DNA of 64,000 nucleotides from Burkholderiales bacterium (GTDB taxonomy: Bacteria > Pseudomonadota > Gammaproteobacteria > Burkholderiales > Casimicrobiaceae): contig JAEUPL010000026.1 of NCBI GenBank assembly GCA_016790165.1, positions 1 to 64,000 of the forward strand, given 5' to 3'. Position numbers and translations under genes: made by a program. Positions within the stretch are counted from its first letter, which is position 1. The number at the start of each line of letters is the position of its first letter. The notes below the pieces were generated by a model. The model was not told the DNA's origin, made no database searches, and worked only from the letters and a program-made list of their open reading frames with translations. Shown here piece by piece: positions 36,691-47,077 of the stretch.

Positions 36691-37868
36691 TTGAACAATC
36701 CTTTCCACCAGAGCACCACGCTGTGCCACATCCGCTTCCAGATGGGGCCAATCGGCGCCGATTCCATCGCGATCACGTCGCGCTCGTAGAGCATTTGCCC
36801 GGCGCGCAGCACCTTGAGTTTTCCCACCACCTCGCCGGCGACGAGCGGACCCACCCGCGGCTCGGGGAGACTGAGCTCGCTGGTGATCTGCGCGCTGCGG
36901 CCTGTCTCAATCACCGCCGTCACGTCGTCGCGAAAGCCGATGGGCACGCTGTCAACGGACGACTTCCACACGCGCAACTCGCGCATCGGCTTGCCCCCTT
37001 GGTACAGGCGCTTGCCCTCAAACTCGTTGAATGCCCAGTCGATCAACTTTCGCGACTCGGCAATGCGCGCCGCATCATTCGGCGCGCCGAGCAGGACGGT
37101 CAGCAATTTGCGTGGCGGACGGTTGACGGTCGTGATCAGACACCAGCCGGCGGCGTCGGTGTGCCCGGTTTTCAGCCCATCCACGGTCGGGTCGATAAAA
37201 AGCAGGCGGTTGCGGTTTTCCTGTGTGATGCGGTTATGAGTGAAGGTCTTCTCGGCGTAAAACCGTGTGTACTGCGGGAAGTCACGCATCAGCGCGAGCG
37301 ACAGCACCGCAAGATCGTGCGCCGTGGAGACGTGCCCCTGCTGGGGCAGGCCGGTCGGATTGAGGAAATGCGTGTCGTTCATGCCGAGGCGCTTCGCTTC
37401 GCGATTCATCTGCTCGACGAACTCACTCTCGTTGCCCGCCACCGCAACGGCCAGTGCAAGCGCCGCATCGTTGCCGGACTGGATGATGAGCCCGCGCACC
37501 AGGTCTTCGGCGGTGACCGGCGCGCCGGGTTCGATGAACATGCGGGAGCCTTCGGCTTTCCACGCACGCTCCGGAACGCGCAGTCGCTGCGACAGCGTGA
37601 TGCGCTTTTGATGCAAGGCATCGAACACCAGGTAAGCAGTCATCAACTTGGTCAGCGACGCGGGTTCGCGGCGCTGACGGCTGTTGACGTCCGCAAGCAC
37701 CTGGCCGCTGGTCGCCTCGACCACCAGCCATGCAGCGGCATTGACGACCGGAGCGCTCGCGGCTGCGGGCGGTGCCGCAGCAGGCGACTGTGCAGGGCTA
37801 TTGAGCGCCGCAAGCCAGACCAGGCTCGCAACAGCGGACAGAAAACGGGTAGCGACTTTCAACGGCAA
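36687..37868 (-). CDS. dacC: D-alanyl-D-alanine carboxypeptidase (PBP5/6 type)
   Basis: Periplasmic penicillin-binding protein trimming the terminal D-alanine from peptidoglycan stem peptides (393 residues). It has an N-terminal signal (VASLVWLAALNSPAQS) and a Pro/Ala linker. Catalytic motifs: SLTK at 71-74, SGN at 131-133, KTG at 233-235. The C-terminus (WKRMWHSVVLWWKGLFK) is the amphipathic membrane anchor. The start codon is uncertain; a TTG is used at 37868 and a second TTG two codons on is possible. Neighbours handle D-alanine (aminotransferase downstream, dehydrogenase upstream). Confidence 0.94.
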   Translation of the reverse strand: MPLKVATRFLSAVASLVWLAALNSPAQSPAAAPPAAASAPVVNAAAWLVVEATSGQVLADVNSRQRREPASLTKLMTAYLVFDALHQKRITLSQRLRVPERAWKAEGSRMFIEPGAPVTAEDLVRGLIIQSGNDAALALAVAVAGNESEFVEQMNREAKRLGMNDTHFLNPTGLPQQGHVSTAHDLAVLSLALMRDFPQYTRFYAEKTFTHNRITQENRNRLLFIDPTVDGLKTGHTDAAGWCLITTVNRPPRKLLTVLLGAPNDAARIAESRKLIDWAFNEFEGKRLYQGGKPMRELRVWKSSVDSVPIGFRDDVTAVIETGRSAQITSELSLPEPRVGPLVAGEVVGKLKVLRAGQMLYERDVIAMESAPIGPIWKRMWHSVVLWWKGLFK

Positions 37869-37925
37869 ACTTTCAACAGACAGCCCGCAAATTTTACGGT
37901 TGCGATCTGCCGGGTCAGTGCGCGG

Positions 37926-39188
37926 TCACACCGGGAGAAACGCGTAGTCGACTTCGGGGCGCGCACCGGCGATGATGTCGGCCAGCGCCCTCGCCGAACC
38001 GGGGCCTTCCGTCCAGCCCAGGGTGCCGTGCCCGGTGTTGAGGTACAGGTTCTTCAATTTTGATTGCCCGATGATCGGCAGATTGGACGGTGTGGCTGGG
38101 CGCAACCCAGTCCAGTACTCCACCTTGTCCCACTCACACAGATCGGGGAAATGATGCTTTGCGCGCCGCGTGAGCGCTTCGCATCGCACGGTGTTGAGCG
38201 ACGTATCGAACCCGTTCAGCTCCGCGGTACCGGCGATACGCAGGCGCGACCCAATCGTCGTGAACACCACTTTCTTTTCATCGTCAGTGATGCTGCCCTT
38301 CGGAGCCGACAACGCACTGCCGGCGCGCAGCGGCAGCGTGGCGCTGTAGCCCTTGGCCGGGTACACCAGCGCATCCACACCCACGCCCGCGAGCAGTGCC
38401 GGCGAGTACGAACCGAGCGCGACGACATAGGCATCGGCCTTGAGGACTTCCTCGCCGCGCTCGCTGACTACCACGACGCCCGAAACTTCGCCTCCGGCCC
38501 GTTCGATGCGCTTGATCGTGGTGCCGTAGCGAAACTGCACGCCCTGCTTTTCAGCCAGCGTCGCGAGTGCGGCTGTGAATTTGTACGCATCCCCGGACTC
38601 ATCGTTCGGCGCGTAGATGGCGCCGGCGAGCGTGGGTGCCGTATGGGCCAGCGCCGGCTCGATCTTCACCGCCTCGGCCACCGACAGCACATCGCGCCGC
38701 TCGCCATTGCGGATCAGCAGCTGCGCCGCCTCGGCGGCGTCGTTGAAGCTCTTCGGATCGGAATGGATCATCATGATCCCGGCTTCCGCGTGGTCATACT
38801 GAATGCCGGTCTCGCGGCGCATCATCTGCAGCGTGCGGCGGCTGTATTCCGCGAGCCGCATCGCCTGAAGCGTATTGTGCTCGGCGCGGCTTGGCAGGCA
38901 TTCGTAAAGGAAACGCAGGCCCCAGCGCCATTGATTGACGTCGGCTTTGAGGCGGAACAACAGGGGCGCATCCTCTTGCCCCAACCATTTGATGATCTTG
39001 AATGGCGCATGCGGGCTGGCCCACGGATCAGACTGGCTGACCGAGATCTGGCTGCCGTTGGCGAAGCTGGTCTCCAGCGCCGGTCCGGGCTGGCGATCAA
39101 CCACGGTGACTTCAAAGCCGCGCTGGCGCAGAAACCACGCGGTGTGCACGCCGAGGATGCCGGCGCCGAGGACGAGTATGCGTTTCAT
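37926..39188 (-). CDS. dadA: D-amino acid dehydrogenase small subunit
   Basis: FAD membrane-associated enzyme (420 residues) oxidising D-alanine and other D-amino acids to 2-oxoacids. Begins with the dinucleotide motif KRILVLGAGILGVHTAWFL, then ETSFANGSQIS, and ends with YWTGLRPATPSNLPIIG and NTGHGTLGWTEGPGSA, which are typical of DadA. It lies upstream of dacC, which releases D-alanine, so the cluster may recycle it. No alanine racemase (dadX) is adjacent. Confidence 0.95.
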   Translation of the reverse strand: MKRILVLGAGILGVHTAWFLRQRGFEVTVVDRQPGPALETSFANGSQISVSQSDPWASPHAPFKIIKWLGQEDAPLLFRLKADVNQWRWGLRFLYECLPSRAEHNTLQAMRLAEYSRRTLQMMRRETGIQYDHAEAGIMMIHSDPKSFNDAAEAAQLLIRNGERRDVLSVAEAVKIEPALAHTAPTLAGAIYAPNDESGDAYKFTAALATLAEKQGVQFRYGTTIKRIERAGGEVSGVVVVSERGEEVLKADAYVVALGSYSPALLAGVGVDALVYPAKGYSATLPLRAGSALSAPKGSITDDEKKVVFTTIGSRLRIAGTAELNGFDTSLNTVRCEALTRRAKHHFPDLCEWDKVEYWTGLRPATPSNLPIIGQSKLKNLYLNTGHGTLGWTEGPGSARALADIIAGARPEVDYAFLPV

Positions 39189-39314
39189 GAACGAAGCCCC
39201 ATACGCGACGCACCGGAGGGTTGTGGTGCGGCGCCAACTGCGAAGTCGAGCATGCTAGTTTCCCCGCCAGCGCGGCGCTAGCGGGTATGCGTTTTTCGCA
39301 TCGGCGCGGCGCGA

Positions 39315-39956
39315 TCAGCCCGCGCGCAGCCACCACAGAAGGCGCAGCCCAAGCAGCAGCGCAAACACGACGGCATAGATCGCCGGCTGCGTGATGTCCT
39401 TTTTCACCAGCCACCAGTAGTGCACAACGGCCAGCACGGCGATCAGGTACACCGTACGGTGCAGCTTCTGCCAGCGCGCAGCGCCGACGCGTTTGATGAG
39501 GTTGTTGTTTGAAGTGATGGCGAGGGGAATCAGCAAAACAAACGCGGCGAATCCGATCGTGATGAACGGGCGTTTGACGACGTCGCGCACGATGTCGGGC
39601 CAGTCGAAGAAACGGTCAAACCAGACGTAGGTGGTGAAGTGCAGGCAGGCGTAGAAAAACGCGAGCAACCCCGCCGTGCGGCGCAGACGCAACAACCAGG
39701 GCCAGTTCAGCAGCTTGCGCAATGGGGTGATCGATAGCGTGATGGCGAGTCCGACCAGCGTCCATGTGCCCGTGGAGCGCGTGACAAATTCAATCGGGTT
39801 GGCGCCCAGCCAGCCGAGCGGATGGCCTGCGACGAGCCGCGCGAGCGGCAGCAGGCCGAGCGCGATGAGCGCCCATTTGCAGCGCTGGACGGTGGCGTTG
39901 GCCGGATTGCGCCATGTGTGGTGTGGCGCGCCAGTCGGGTTCAGTGAAACAGCCAT
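39315..39956 (-). CDS. msrQ: Heme-binding membrane subunit MsrQ
   Basis: A 213-residue b-type cytochrome with about six membrane helices, formerly YedZ. It passes electrons from the quinone pool or flavin reductase to MsrP. Heme-ligand histidines lie in FYACLHFTTYVWF, KLHRTVYL and AVVHYWW. It follows msrP by 72 bp. Length and topology are normal for the family. Confidence 0.95.
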   Translation of the reverse strand: MAVSLNPTGAPHHTWRNPANATVQRCKWALIALGLLPLARLVAGHPLGWLGANPIEFVTRSTGTWTLVGLAITLSITPLRKLLNWPWLLRLRRTAGLLAFFYACLHFTTYVWFDRFFDWPDIVRDVVKRPFITIGFAAFVLLIPLAITSNNNLIKRVGAARWQKLHRTVYLIAVLAVVHYWWLVKKDITQPAIYAVVFALLLGLRLLWWLRAG

Positions 39957-40028
39957 ACGTCACGCAAAGGTCCCGACATCAGTGCAAACACACCAGCCGC
40001 CGGAGCGCTGCGCCAACCGCAAGCATGC

Positions 40029-40988
40029 TCAAAAGAACTTCTTCAGATCCATGCCGCTGTAGAGCGACGACACCTGCTCGCCGTAGCCGTTGAACATCAG
40101 CGTTTTCCGTTTGCCAAATTCGCCGAGTCGCCGTTCACTGCCCTGACTCCAGCGCGGGTGGTCAACCGTTGGGTTCACATTGGAGAAGAAGCCGTATTCA
40201 CTGGGGCCGGCTTTCATCCACGCGGTGCGGGGTTCCTTTTCCACGAAGCGGATTTTCACGATCGACTTGGCGCCCTTGAAGCCGTATTTCCATGGAATCA
40301 CCATGCGTACCGGTGCGCCGTTCTGATTGGGCAGCATTTCACCGTAGGCGCCCAGGGTCAGCAGCGTGAGCGGATGCATGGCTTCGTCCAAACGCAACGC
40401 TTCGTTATAGGGCCAGTCAATCACGCTCGAGCGCAGCCCCGGCATCTGCGCCTTGTCCGCGAGCGTGACGAACTCCACGTACTTTGCGTTGCCCTTGGGC
40501 TGCACCTGATTGATCAGCGCCGAGAGCGAATAGCCAACCCACGGCACCACCATGGACCACGCTTCCACGCAACGGAACCGGTACACCCGTTCTTCCAGCG
40601 GCGCGAGCTTGAACAAATCGTCAATGTCGAACACCTTTGGCTTCAACACCTCGCCTTCGACGGCGACGGTCCATGGTCGCGTTTTCAGGCTCTTGGCGTA
40701 AGCCGGCGGGTCGGTCTTGTCGGTGCCGAACTCGTAGAAGTTGCAATAGCTCTTGAATTCTTCCGCCTTGTTGAGTTTTTCATCCGGCAACTGCCATGCC
40801 GGATTCGGCTTCACGCCAGCCAGGCGCGAGCCTTGTGCCAGTGCGTCCCCGGCGGCGAATGCGGGTAGCCCGGCGATGAGCCCCATCGAAGCGGCCTGCT
40901 TGAGCCATTCTCGGCGTTGCAGATAAGCGTGCTCGGAAGTGATTTCCGACGGCAAAATATCGGTCGGGCGACGAATCAGCATATTCAA
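40029..40988 (-). CDS. msrP: Periplasmic methionine sulfoxide reductase catalytic subunit MsrP
   Basis: Molybdopterin enzyme (319 residues, formerly YedY) repairing oxidised methionines in periplasmic proteins. A Tat signal is visible ([12 protein letters not shown], then FAAGDALA). The molybdenum-ligand cysteine is in [15 protein letters not shown]. It is followed by msrQ. Upstream lies a MITE-like element, so its promoter must be inside or next to that element. Confidence 0.96.
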   Translation of the reverse strand: MNMLIRRPTDILPSEITSEHAYLQRREWLKQAASMGLIAGLPAFAAGDALAQGSRLAGVKPNPAWQLPDEKLNKAEEFKSYCNFYEFGTDKTDPPAYAKSLKTRPWTVAVEGEVLKPKVFDIDDLFKLAPLEERVYRFRCVEAWSMVVPWVGYSLSALINQVQPKGNAKYVEFVTLADKAQMPGLRSSVIDWPYNEALRLDEAMHPLTLLTLGAYGEMLPNQNGAPVRMVIPWKYGFKGAKSIVKIRFVEKEPRTAWMKAGPSEYGFFSNVNPTVDHPRWSQGSERRLGEFGKRKTLMFNGYGEQVSSLYSGMDLKKFF

Positions 40989-40999
40989 TCCTTACTTGG

Positions 41000-41161
41000 G
41001 GAAACGCTGAACAAGTCGCTCGCGCACGTCGCATCGTCGGGCTTGGGCGATACGGGAGCCAGAAATTTCTCGCCATAGCCCCGCTATGGCTCCAGATTTC
41101 CGACTCCCAGCTCATCCCAATCCGACGCGCGACGCATCGCGCAGACTTATTCAACGTTTCC
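41000..41161. repeat. MITE-like element with terminal inverted repeats
   Basis: A 162-bp noncoding element. The left end GGAAACGCTGAACAAGTC and the reverse complement of the right end GGAAACGTTGAATAAGTC match at 16 of 18 positions. Each end is flanked by TTGG (40996-40999 and 41162-41165), a possible 4-bp target duplication. Inside is a long imperfect hairpin built around GGGAGCC...ATAGCCCCGCTAT...GACTCCC. There is no transposase, so it would move in trans. Confidence 0.7.
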
Positions 41162-41216
41162 TTGGGAACCTATCCGTAAATCCAATCATCAGTCGTGCCC
41201 ATAAGGAGAGCCTTAC

Positions 41217-42149
41217 ATGCGTCAACCTTCGATGCGCCATTCTCTGCTATTCGTTGCGCTCAGTGTTTTGGTTACAGCGGTTTTTGCCGCAAGCGCACAC
41301 GCCGAAAAGGCACCGCCCGACAAGGCGATGATGTTCGACTACGCGAAAGCGGGCGACGCCCCGGCGCAGGCGGGTGGCGTGTTTCACAAGCCACGTTGTT
41401 GCAATGTGACGGAATGGAAGCTCACCCGGCCCACCGGGGGCGAGGTGGAAGTCACGGTGGTGGCGCCGCCCGGCAAGGCGAAACACCCGACCGTCCTGTG
41501 GCTGCATCGCGAAGGCGCCGAGGTGAAGCGCGCGATGTTCGTGCATGAGGCCGAGGCGCTCGCCGCGGCGGGCATTGCGTCGCTGCTGGTCGAATTGCCG
41601 TTCAAGCAGCCCTATGTGCACCGCGCCAACAACAACGCGGGCGACGCGGACGTGATCCGCAATGCGGTGATCGATGCCCGGCGTGCGATCGATTGGGCGG
41701 CCACGCGCCCGGAATTCAACATCGAACGGCTGGCCGTCGTCGGGCACCGGTTTGGCGCCTGGGCGGGCGCCCTGCTGGCCGCTGTGGACCGGCGCGTGGA
41801 CGCTGTGCTGCTGATGAGTCCGCCAGGCAAACCCAGTGGCTGGCTTCAGGTGACCGAGCAGCCAAAAGCCAAAAAATTTCGCGAGACCTTCGACAAGGAC
41901 GCCTGGGGTACCTACCTCAATTCGATTGAGCCGCTCGACCCGGAGAAGTGGGTCATGTACGTGGCGCCGGCCAAGCTGCACTTCCAGTTCGCAAGCAACG
42001 ACGAGTGGGTGCAAACGCTTGAGCAGGTGGACCTGTTTCGCGCCGCCTCGCAGCCCAAGTCACGCCAGATGTTCGAATCCGACGAAATGCTCAACGATGA
42101 CGCCCGCAAAGACCGCCACGCGTGGCTGCGCCGCGCGCTCGGGCGGTGA
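41217..42149 (+). CDS. Secreted alpha/beta-hydrolase-like protein lacking the catalytic serine
   Basis: A 310-residue exported protein with signal peptide (LLFVALSVLVTAVFAASAHA) and a dienelactone-hydrolase-like fold. HPTVLWLHREGAE is the oxyanion-side strand, and AVVGHRFGAWAGALL (residues 173-187) is the nucleophile elbow. The usual GHSxG reads GHRFG, with Arg178 where Ser should be. Two cysteines (RCCNV, 61-62) stand near the mature N-terminus. AAGGAG precedes the ATG. It is probably a non-catalytic member or uses another nucleophile; its role is unknown. Confidence 0.83.
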   Translation: MRQPSMRHSLLFVALSVLVTAVFAASAHAEKAPPDKAMMFDYAKAGDAPAQAGGVFHKPRCCNVTEWKLTRPTGGEVEVTVVAPPGKAKHPTVLWLHREGAEVKRAMFVHEAEALAAAGIASLLVELPFKQPYVHRANNNAGDADVIRNAVIDARRAIDWAATRPEFNIERLAVVGHRFGAWAGALLAAVDRRVDAVLLMSPPGKPSGWLQVTEQPKAKKFRETFDKDAWGTYLNSIEPLDPEKWVMYVAPAKLHFQFASNDEWVQTLEQVDLFRAASQPKSRQMFESDEMLNDDARKDRHAWLRRALGR

Positions 42150-42173
42150 TCGGGGCGTCGAACGCGTTAGCTG

Positions 42174-42293
42174 ACGGCTTTTTCGGACGAACGACGGCTG
42201 ACTGGTCGTTGGCGCCGGTTTTTTTGATATGTCGACTGTGAGGCAAAATCGCCTGTAACGACCGTCCGCCGGTCGATACCGGAGAAAAGCTGT
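42174..42293 (+). repeat. 120-bp intergenic palindromic repeat, copy B
   Basis: Lies between two convergent genes. Starts ACGGCTTTTTCGG and ends CCGGAGAAAAGCTGT, so the ends are inverted. It contains GTCGTT and TAACGACCGTCCGCCGGTCG, the latter shared with copies A and C at matching positions. Confidence 0.72.
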
Positions 42294-42318
42294 AGGCTGA
42301 GCGGTGGGCGCTGACCCA

Positions 42319-43812
42319 TCAATCCGGCGCGTTGCGCCGGCTGCTGCGCTGCGCCTCCTGCACCTCGCGCTTGATTTCGCGCGCGCGCGCTTCGACGTAA
42401 CTCGCTTCGTAGTAGTCGCCGTCGGCTGCCTTGGCCGCCAACTCGAACTGGTCAAGCGCGCCACGCAGGTTGCCCATGCGCGCGTACTGCTCACCGAGAA
42501 AGCGATGCTGCTTCATTTTCAGGCCGGATTCCGCGCTGGCCCGGGCGGCGAGATCGAGAAGCTGCACGTCATCAGGGCGTCTGCCGAGGCTCTTCTCCAG
42601 CGCCAGAAGCGCACGTTTGGGCTCCTTTGCGCGCAGCAACACTTCCGGCAGGTCGTAGTGCAGCTGCCAGTGGTTCGGAAAGTCCGCCAGCGCGCGCTCG
42701 AAGTGACGCACGGCGGCCGGAATCTCGTCGTTCTGTATCAGCAGCTGCCCCATCATGGCGGCGATCATCGGATGCTTCACGCGCGCCGCATCCAGCACCG
42801 CCAGCTCGCGCTTGCCGCGCTCAAAATCACGTGTCCGCAACAACGCGGCGGCCAGACCGTAGCGTGTTGCGGCTTCCGATGCGAATTTGCGTTCGGCAAG
42901 TGCTGCTTCAAAAAAAGTCACGGCCGTTCGCGGTTCACCGACGTAGCTGCGCAGCAGCGCCCGCACGTAGTGAAAATCTTCGCTTTCCTTCGCCAGCTTG
43001 AACTCTCCGACACCGCTCAGCCGTGAGCGCGCGTCCGCGATGCGTTCGACAGTCACCGGGTGCGTGCGCATGTAGCCAGGCACCACGCCCGTGTCGGTCA
43101 GTGACGTGGAACGTTGCAGGCGCTCCATGAACGTTCCCATCGCCCCCGGATCGAACTGCGCGCGCGACAGGTACTGGAAGCCGATGCGATCGGCTTCGCG
43201 CTCGTTGTCGCGCGAAAAATTAAGATAGTTTTGCACCTGTGCTGCCTGCGAACCCAGCAGCACGCCCTGCGCCGCATCCCCCTTGCCGCCCTTGGCTGCA
43301 ATGACGGCAGCGGCCAGCCCGGCAATGCCAATCCACGCGTTCTTGCGCTGGTCGTCCATCATGCGCGCATAGTGCTTTTGCGTCACATGCGCCATTTCGT
43401 GCGACAGCACGCTCGCCAGTTCGCTTTCCGACTGCGTCAGCAACACCAGCCCCATGTTCACGCCAATGTAGCCGCCCGGCATGGCGAAGGCGTTGACGGA
43501 GGGATCGCCGAGCGCGAAAAACTCGAATTTTTCGCGGACGCCGGGGTTGGCGTCCAGGATGCGACGACCCAGGTCATTGAGGTAGCCATTGACTTCCGGG
43601 TCGTTCAAATACGCGCCACTCGCGCGAATTTCGCGCATCGCTTCCTGACCGAGCTTTTTCTCCTGCTGGTCGGTCACCAACGCGCCCGAGCTGTCGCCAA
43701 GCTCCGGTAACGGCGATTGCGCGGCAAGCGGGCCTGCGGCGGCCTGCAGCAATACGAGTGCGACCACCCTCGCCAGCAAGCGGGGTATCGGCGACTTTTT
43801 GAGCGTGCGCAT
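42319..43812 (-). CDS. bepA: BepA-like periplasmic M48 metalloprotease with TPR repeats
   Basis: A 497-residue outer-membrane quality-control protease/chaperone of the BepA (YfgC) family. Signal peptide in the first 31 residues; the zinc motif HEMAH is at 138-142 with MPGGYIGV just before, and the third ligand is in [12 protein letters not shown]-type helices fill the C-terminal half ([18 protein letters not shown]). It assists assembly of outer-membrane proteins such as porins and LptD. ATG 43812 is chosen; a TTG upstream gives no better site. Confidence 0.9.
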   Translation of the reverse strand: MRTLKKSPIPRLLARVVALVLLQAAAGPLAAQSPLPELGDSSGALVTDQQEKKLGQEAMREIRASGAYLNDPEVNGYLNDLGRRILDANPGVREKFEFFALGDPSVNAFAMPGGYIGVNMGLVLLTQSESELASVLSHEMAHVTQKHYARMMDDQRKNAWIGIAGLAAAVIAAKGGKGDAAQGVLLGSQAAQVQNYLNFSRDNEREADRIGFQYLSRAQFDPGAMGTFMERLQRSTSLTDTGVVPGYMRTHPVTVERIADARSRLSGVGEFKLAKESEDFHYVRALLRSYVGEPRTAVTFFEAALAERKFASEAATRYGLAAALLRTRDFERGKRELAVLDAARVKHPMIAAMMGQLLIQNDEIPAAVRHFERALADFPNHWQLHYDLPEVLLRAKEPKRALLALEKSLGRRPDDVQLLDLAARASAESGLKMKQHRFLGEQYARMGNLRGALDQFELAAKAADGDYYEASYVEARAREIKREVQEAQRSSRRNAPD

Positions 43813-43893
43813 CTTGCTAAGATAGCCCAAAACCGCTTCGGGTTCCCGCGCACAGCGTGCGGGCGTGCCGCCCTTCTACCTCTGACTGTCCTT

Positions 43894-44388
43894 ATGAGTG
43901 ATCCCTTGCAAGCGCTGACCCACTTCGACGCCGGCGGTCAGGCGCACATGGTCGACGTGGGCAACAAGGCGGAAACAAAACGCGTCGCCCGGGCGACGGG
44001 TCGGATCGTCATGCAGGCCGCGACACTCGCATTGATTGTCGCGGGCAATCACAAGAAGGGCGATGTGCTCGGCATTGCGCGTCTGGCGGCGATTCAGGGC
44101 GCCAAACGCTGCGCCGATTTGATTCCGCTGGCGCATCCCATTGCGTTAACCCGCGTCGCCGTCGACTTCGCGATCGACGACGCGGGTGGGGCGGTGGACA
44201 TTGACGTCACCGCCGAGACCGTCGGCCGCACGGGCGTGGAGATGGAGGCGCTAACCGCGGCCAGCGTGGGCCTGCTGACCATCTACGACATGTGCAAGGC
44301 CGTGGACCGTGGCATGACCATCACGGCGGTGCGCCTGCTCGAAAAGCTGGGCGGCAAGAGCGGGCATTGGCAGGCGACGGGCGATTGA
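43894..44388 (+). CDS. moaC: Cyclic pyranopterin monophosphate synthase
   Basis: Second step of molybdopterin biosynthesis, converting the radical SAM product to cyclic pyranopterin phosphate (164 residues). Conserved blocks: [38 protein letters not shown] with the catalytic Lys, [20 protein letters not shown] and [13 protein letters not shown]. Its stop overlaps the next gene's TTG. MsrP in this window is one user of the cofactor. Confidence 0.97.
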   Translation: MSDPLQALTHFDAGGQAHMVDVGNKAETKRVARATGRIVMQAATLALIVAGNHKKGDVLGIARLAAIQGAKRCADLIPLAHPIALTRVAVDFAIDDAGGAVDIDVTAETVGRTGVEMEALTAASVGLLTIYDMCKAVDRGMTITAVRLLEKLGGKSGHWQATGD

Positions 44389-46829
44389 CCGACGCAGCGC
44401 GGCCACGTCGCGCCGTGTCGACGCTGGCCGTACTGGCCGCCTTCGTGGTCGCGGCGGGAGCCGCGCAACTGGTCCCGACCTTGCCTCCACGCATGTGGAG
44501 CGCCACGCTGCTCGCAACTTGTGCGGCGCTCAGTGTCTTTCTGGTTGCGCGGCGGCAACAGACGCCGTGGCTCGTCAGCGTGTTACTGGCCAGCCTGCTC
44601 GCCGTGAGCTACGTGTTTTGGCGCGCTGATCTGCGTCTCGCCGATGAACTGCCAACGGCGTGGGAAGGGCGCGATATCGAACTGATCGGCGTGGTCGATG
44701 AGCTGCCGCAGCGTGACGCGCAGGGCGTTCGTTTCGCGTTCGCGGTCGAACGTGTACTGACGACTGGGGCACCCGTGCCGCCGCGCGTGGCGTTGGGGTG
44801 GTACCGCGCCACGGTCAAGGAATTGCAGGGCGAACCGTTGCCGGACATTCACGCTGGCGAACGCTGGCAGTTGACCGTGCGGCTCAAGCGACCGCATGGC
44901 TACGCCAATCCGGCCGGGTTTGACGTCGAAGCCTGGCTGCTGGAAAACGGTTTGCGCGCCACCGGCAGCGTGCGCGGCGACGAGCCAAACCGGCGTCTCG
45001 CGGCGAACGCAGGGCGCGCAATTGACCACATCAACGGCCTGCGCGACCGGCTGCGTGAGCGGATGCAGCGTGCCCTCGCCGACGCGCGCTATGGTGGCGT
45101 GCTGATCGCACTCGCGTTGGGCGACCAGCGCGCGATCGCTGAGTCCGACTGGGCGCTGTTCAACGCCACCGCCGTGTCGCATCTGCTCTCGATCAGTGGC
45201 GCGCACGTCACGCTGTTCGCCGCGTGGGCCGGCTGGCTGGCCTTCGCGTGGTGGCGTCGCGCGCCAAGCCTGGTGGCGCGCATGCCGGCGCAACAGGCCG
45301 CCGCGCTGGTGGCTGCGGTGGTCGCGCTGGCCTACGCCACACTCGCCGGGTTCGCGGTGCCGGCGCAGCGCACCTGCTACATGCTGCTCACGGCAGCGCT
45401 TGCGATGTCGCTGCGGCGAATTCTCTCGCCGTGGTTGATCCTCGCATGGTCGGCGGTGGTGGTGACGGTGCTTGATCCGTGGGCGGCGCTCTCGGTGGGC
45501 TTCTGGTTTTCGTTTGGCGCCGTCGCGTTTCTGCTGTTCGTCACGGTCGGTCGTGTCGGCGCGCGGCCGTGGTGGCACACTGTGCTGGTGACGCAGGCCG
45601 CAGTCACCATCGGGCTCGCGCCGTTGTCTCTGGCGTTCTTTCAACAGGTGTCGCTGGTGGGGCCACTGGCCAATGCGGTGGCGATTCCGCTGGTGACCAT
45701 GCTGGTGGTGCCACTGACGTTGCTGTGGCTGGCGGTGCCCGTCGACGCGCTGCTGCATGCCGCGCACCAGCTCATTCTGTGGCTCGCCCAGGGGCTGCAG
45801 GGGCTGCTCACCTTGCCCGCGCCGCTCTGGGTGCAGCACGCACCGCCCTGGTGGACCGTGGCGCTGGCGATCGCCGGTTCGCTCTGGATGCTTGCGCCAC
45901 GCGGCTGGCCACACCGCTGGCTCGGTGCGGCGTGGTGCCTGCCACTGTTGACGGTCACCCCCGCCGCGCCGAACGACGGCGAGTTTCGCTTGACCGTGCT
46001 CGACATCGGGCAGGGCACGGCGGCCGTCGTGCAAACCGCACGGCACACGCTGGTGTATGACACGGGGCCGCGGTGGACCGACAGCACCGATGCTGGCTCG
46101 CGCCTCATCGCGCCCTTCCTGCGCGCGAGCGGTGCCGCGCGCATTCACGGGCTCGTGGTGAGCCATCTCGACATCGACCACAGCGGCGGTGCGCGCTCGC
46201 TGCTCGGCGCGCTGCCCGTGGACTGGATGCTGACTTCGATATTTGCTGGTAACGACATCGTCACCACCGCCGCCAAACGTGGCACGACGCCCTATGCCTG
46301 CGTCGCGGGCCAGCGCTGGATATGGGACGGTGTGCGCTTCGACGTGCTGCACCCCACCGTGGAGGCGTATGGCAATGAGCGAGTCAAAACCAATGATCGC
46401 TCCTGTGTGATCAAGGTCAGCACGAACTCGTTCAGTGTGCTGCTCACGGCCGACATCGAAGCGCTGAGTGAGCGTGACCTCGTCGCGCGCGACGCGGAGC
46501 GTTCGCAGGCAGGCCTCGCGTTGCGCAGCGACGTGCTGCTGATGCCGCACCACGGCAGTTTGACCTCATCCACCCCGGATTTCATCGACGCCGTGGCACC
46601 CACGCTGGCGCTGATCAACGCCGGCTACCGCAACCGCTTCGGCCACCCGCGCGACGCCGTGCTCGCCCGCTACGCCGAGCGCAACATCCCGGTGCTGCGC
46701 ACCGACTGGCATGGCGCCATCACGCTCGAATCCACCGATGCGCCGCAATCCGTGCGCAAGATGCGCGACGCGCGGCAGCGCTATTGGACGGACCGCCCTG
46801 ATCCCAAGGACCGGCGACCGATGGAGTAA
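44385..46829 (+). CDS. comEC: ComEC/Rec2-family DNA uptake channel protein
   Basis: Inner-membrane channel for uptake of single-stranded DNA in natural transformation (about 814 residues). The N-terminal part has an OB-like DUF4131 domain, then the Competence domain ([29 protein letters not shown]) with about ten membrane helices, then a C-terminal metallo-beta-lactamase-like domain ([28 protein letters not shown]). The start is uncertain: a TTG at 44385 overlaps the moaC stop, and a GTG at 44415 is the alternative. A truncated comM gene lies 13 kb away, and ComM also serves transformation. Confidence 0.92.
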   Translation: MTDAARPRRAVSTLAVLAAFVVAAGAAQLVPTLPPRMWSATLLATCAALSVFLVARRQQTPWLVSVLLASLLAVSYVFWRADLRLADELPTAWEGRDIELIGVVDELPQRDAQGVRFAFAVERVLTTGAPVPPRVALGWYRATVKELQGEPLPDIHAGERWQLTVRLKRPHGYANPAGFDVEAWLLENGLRATGSVRGDEPNRRLAANAGRAIDHINGLRDRLRERMQRALADARYGGVLIALALGDQRAIAESDWALFNATAVSHLLSISGAHVTLFAAWAGWLAFAWWRRAPSLVARMPAQQAAALVAAVVALAYATLAGFAVPAQRTCYMLLTAALAMSLRRILSPWLILAWSAVVVTVLDPWAALSVGFWFSFGAVAFLLFVTVGRVGARPWWHTVLVTQAAVTIGLAPLSLAFFQQVSLVGPLANAVAIPLVTMLVVPLTLLWLAVPVDALLHAAHQLILWLAQGLQGLLTLPAPLWVQHAPPWWTVALAIAGSLWMLAPRGWPHRWLGAAWCLPLLTVTPAAPNDGEFRLTVLDIGQGTAAVVQTARHTLVYDTGPRWTDSTDAGSRLIAPFLRASGAARIHGLVVSHLDIDHSGGARSLLGALPVDWMLTSIFAGNDIVTTAAKRGTTPYACVAGQRWIWDGVRFDVLHPTVEAYGNERVKTNDRSCVIKVSTNSFSVLLTADIEALSERDLVARDAERSQAGLALRSDVLLMPHHGSLTSSTPDFIDAVAPTLALINAGYRNRFGHPRDAVLARYAERNIPVLRTDWHGAITLESTDAPQSVRKMRDARQRYWTDRPDPKDRRPME

Positions 46830-46850
46830 CGCGTTGCCAGAAGCGGCGAA

Positions 46851-47042
46851 CTACGCACCACGCTTCACGTTCTTCGCCAGCGTTTTGAAGCGTTCACCAT
46901 CCGCCTGCACGACGGTGATCGTGACTGCGCCAGTCTTGCTCGTGTTCATGTCGCGAACGACGCCGGACTTACCCTTGTGCGTCCCAGCGATCACCATGCA
47001 GGCGTCGCCGTCCTTGATCGGCGCATTGGTCTTCGCGGGCAT
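46851..47042 (-). CDS. Small KOW-motif protein
   Basis: A 63-residue basic protein with one KOW-type beta-barrel stretch (KDGDACMVIAGTHKGKSGVV), as in ribosomal protein L24 and NusG C-termini. It may bind RNA or ribosomes. GGAG 8-9 bases upstream supports ATG 47042. It lies 35 bp after the YjdM gene, and the two probably form one unit. Confidence 0.8.
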   Translation of the reverse strand: MPAKTNAPIKDGDACMVIAGTHKGKSGVVRDMNTSKTGAVTITVVQADGERFKTLAKNVKRGA

Positions 47043-47077
47043 GGAATGGCTCCTGATTTGAAGTTGCGAACGAAGGA

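Noticed and set aside
44583-46553. 656-codon frame opposite comEC
   Set aside because: Long shadow frames are common in high-GC DNA; the sequence is His/Arg/Gln rich with no domain, while comEC has clear motifs.
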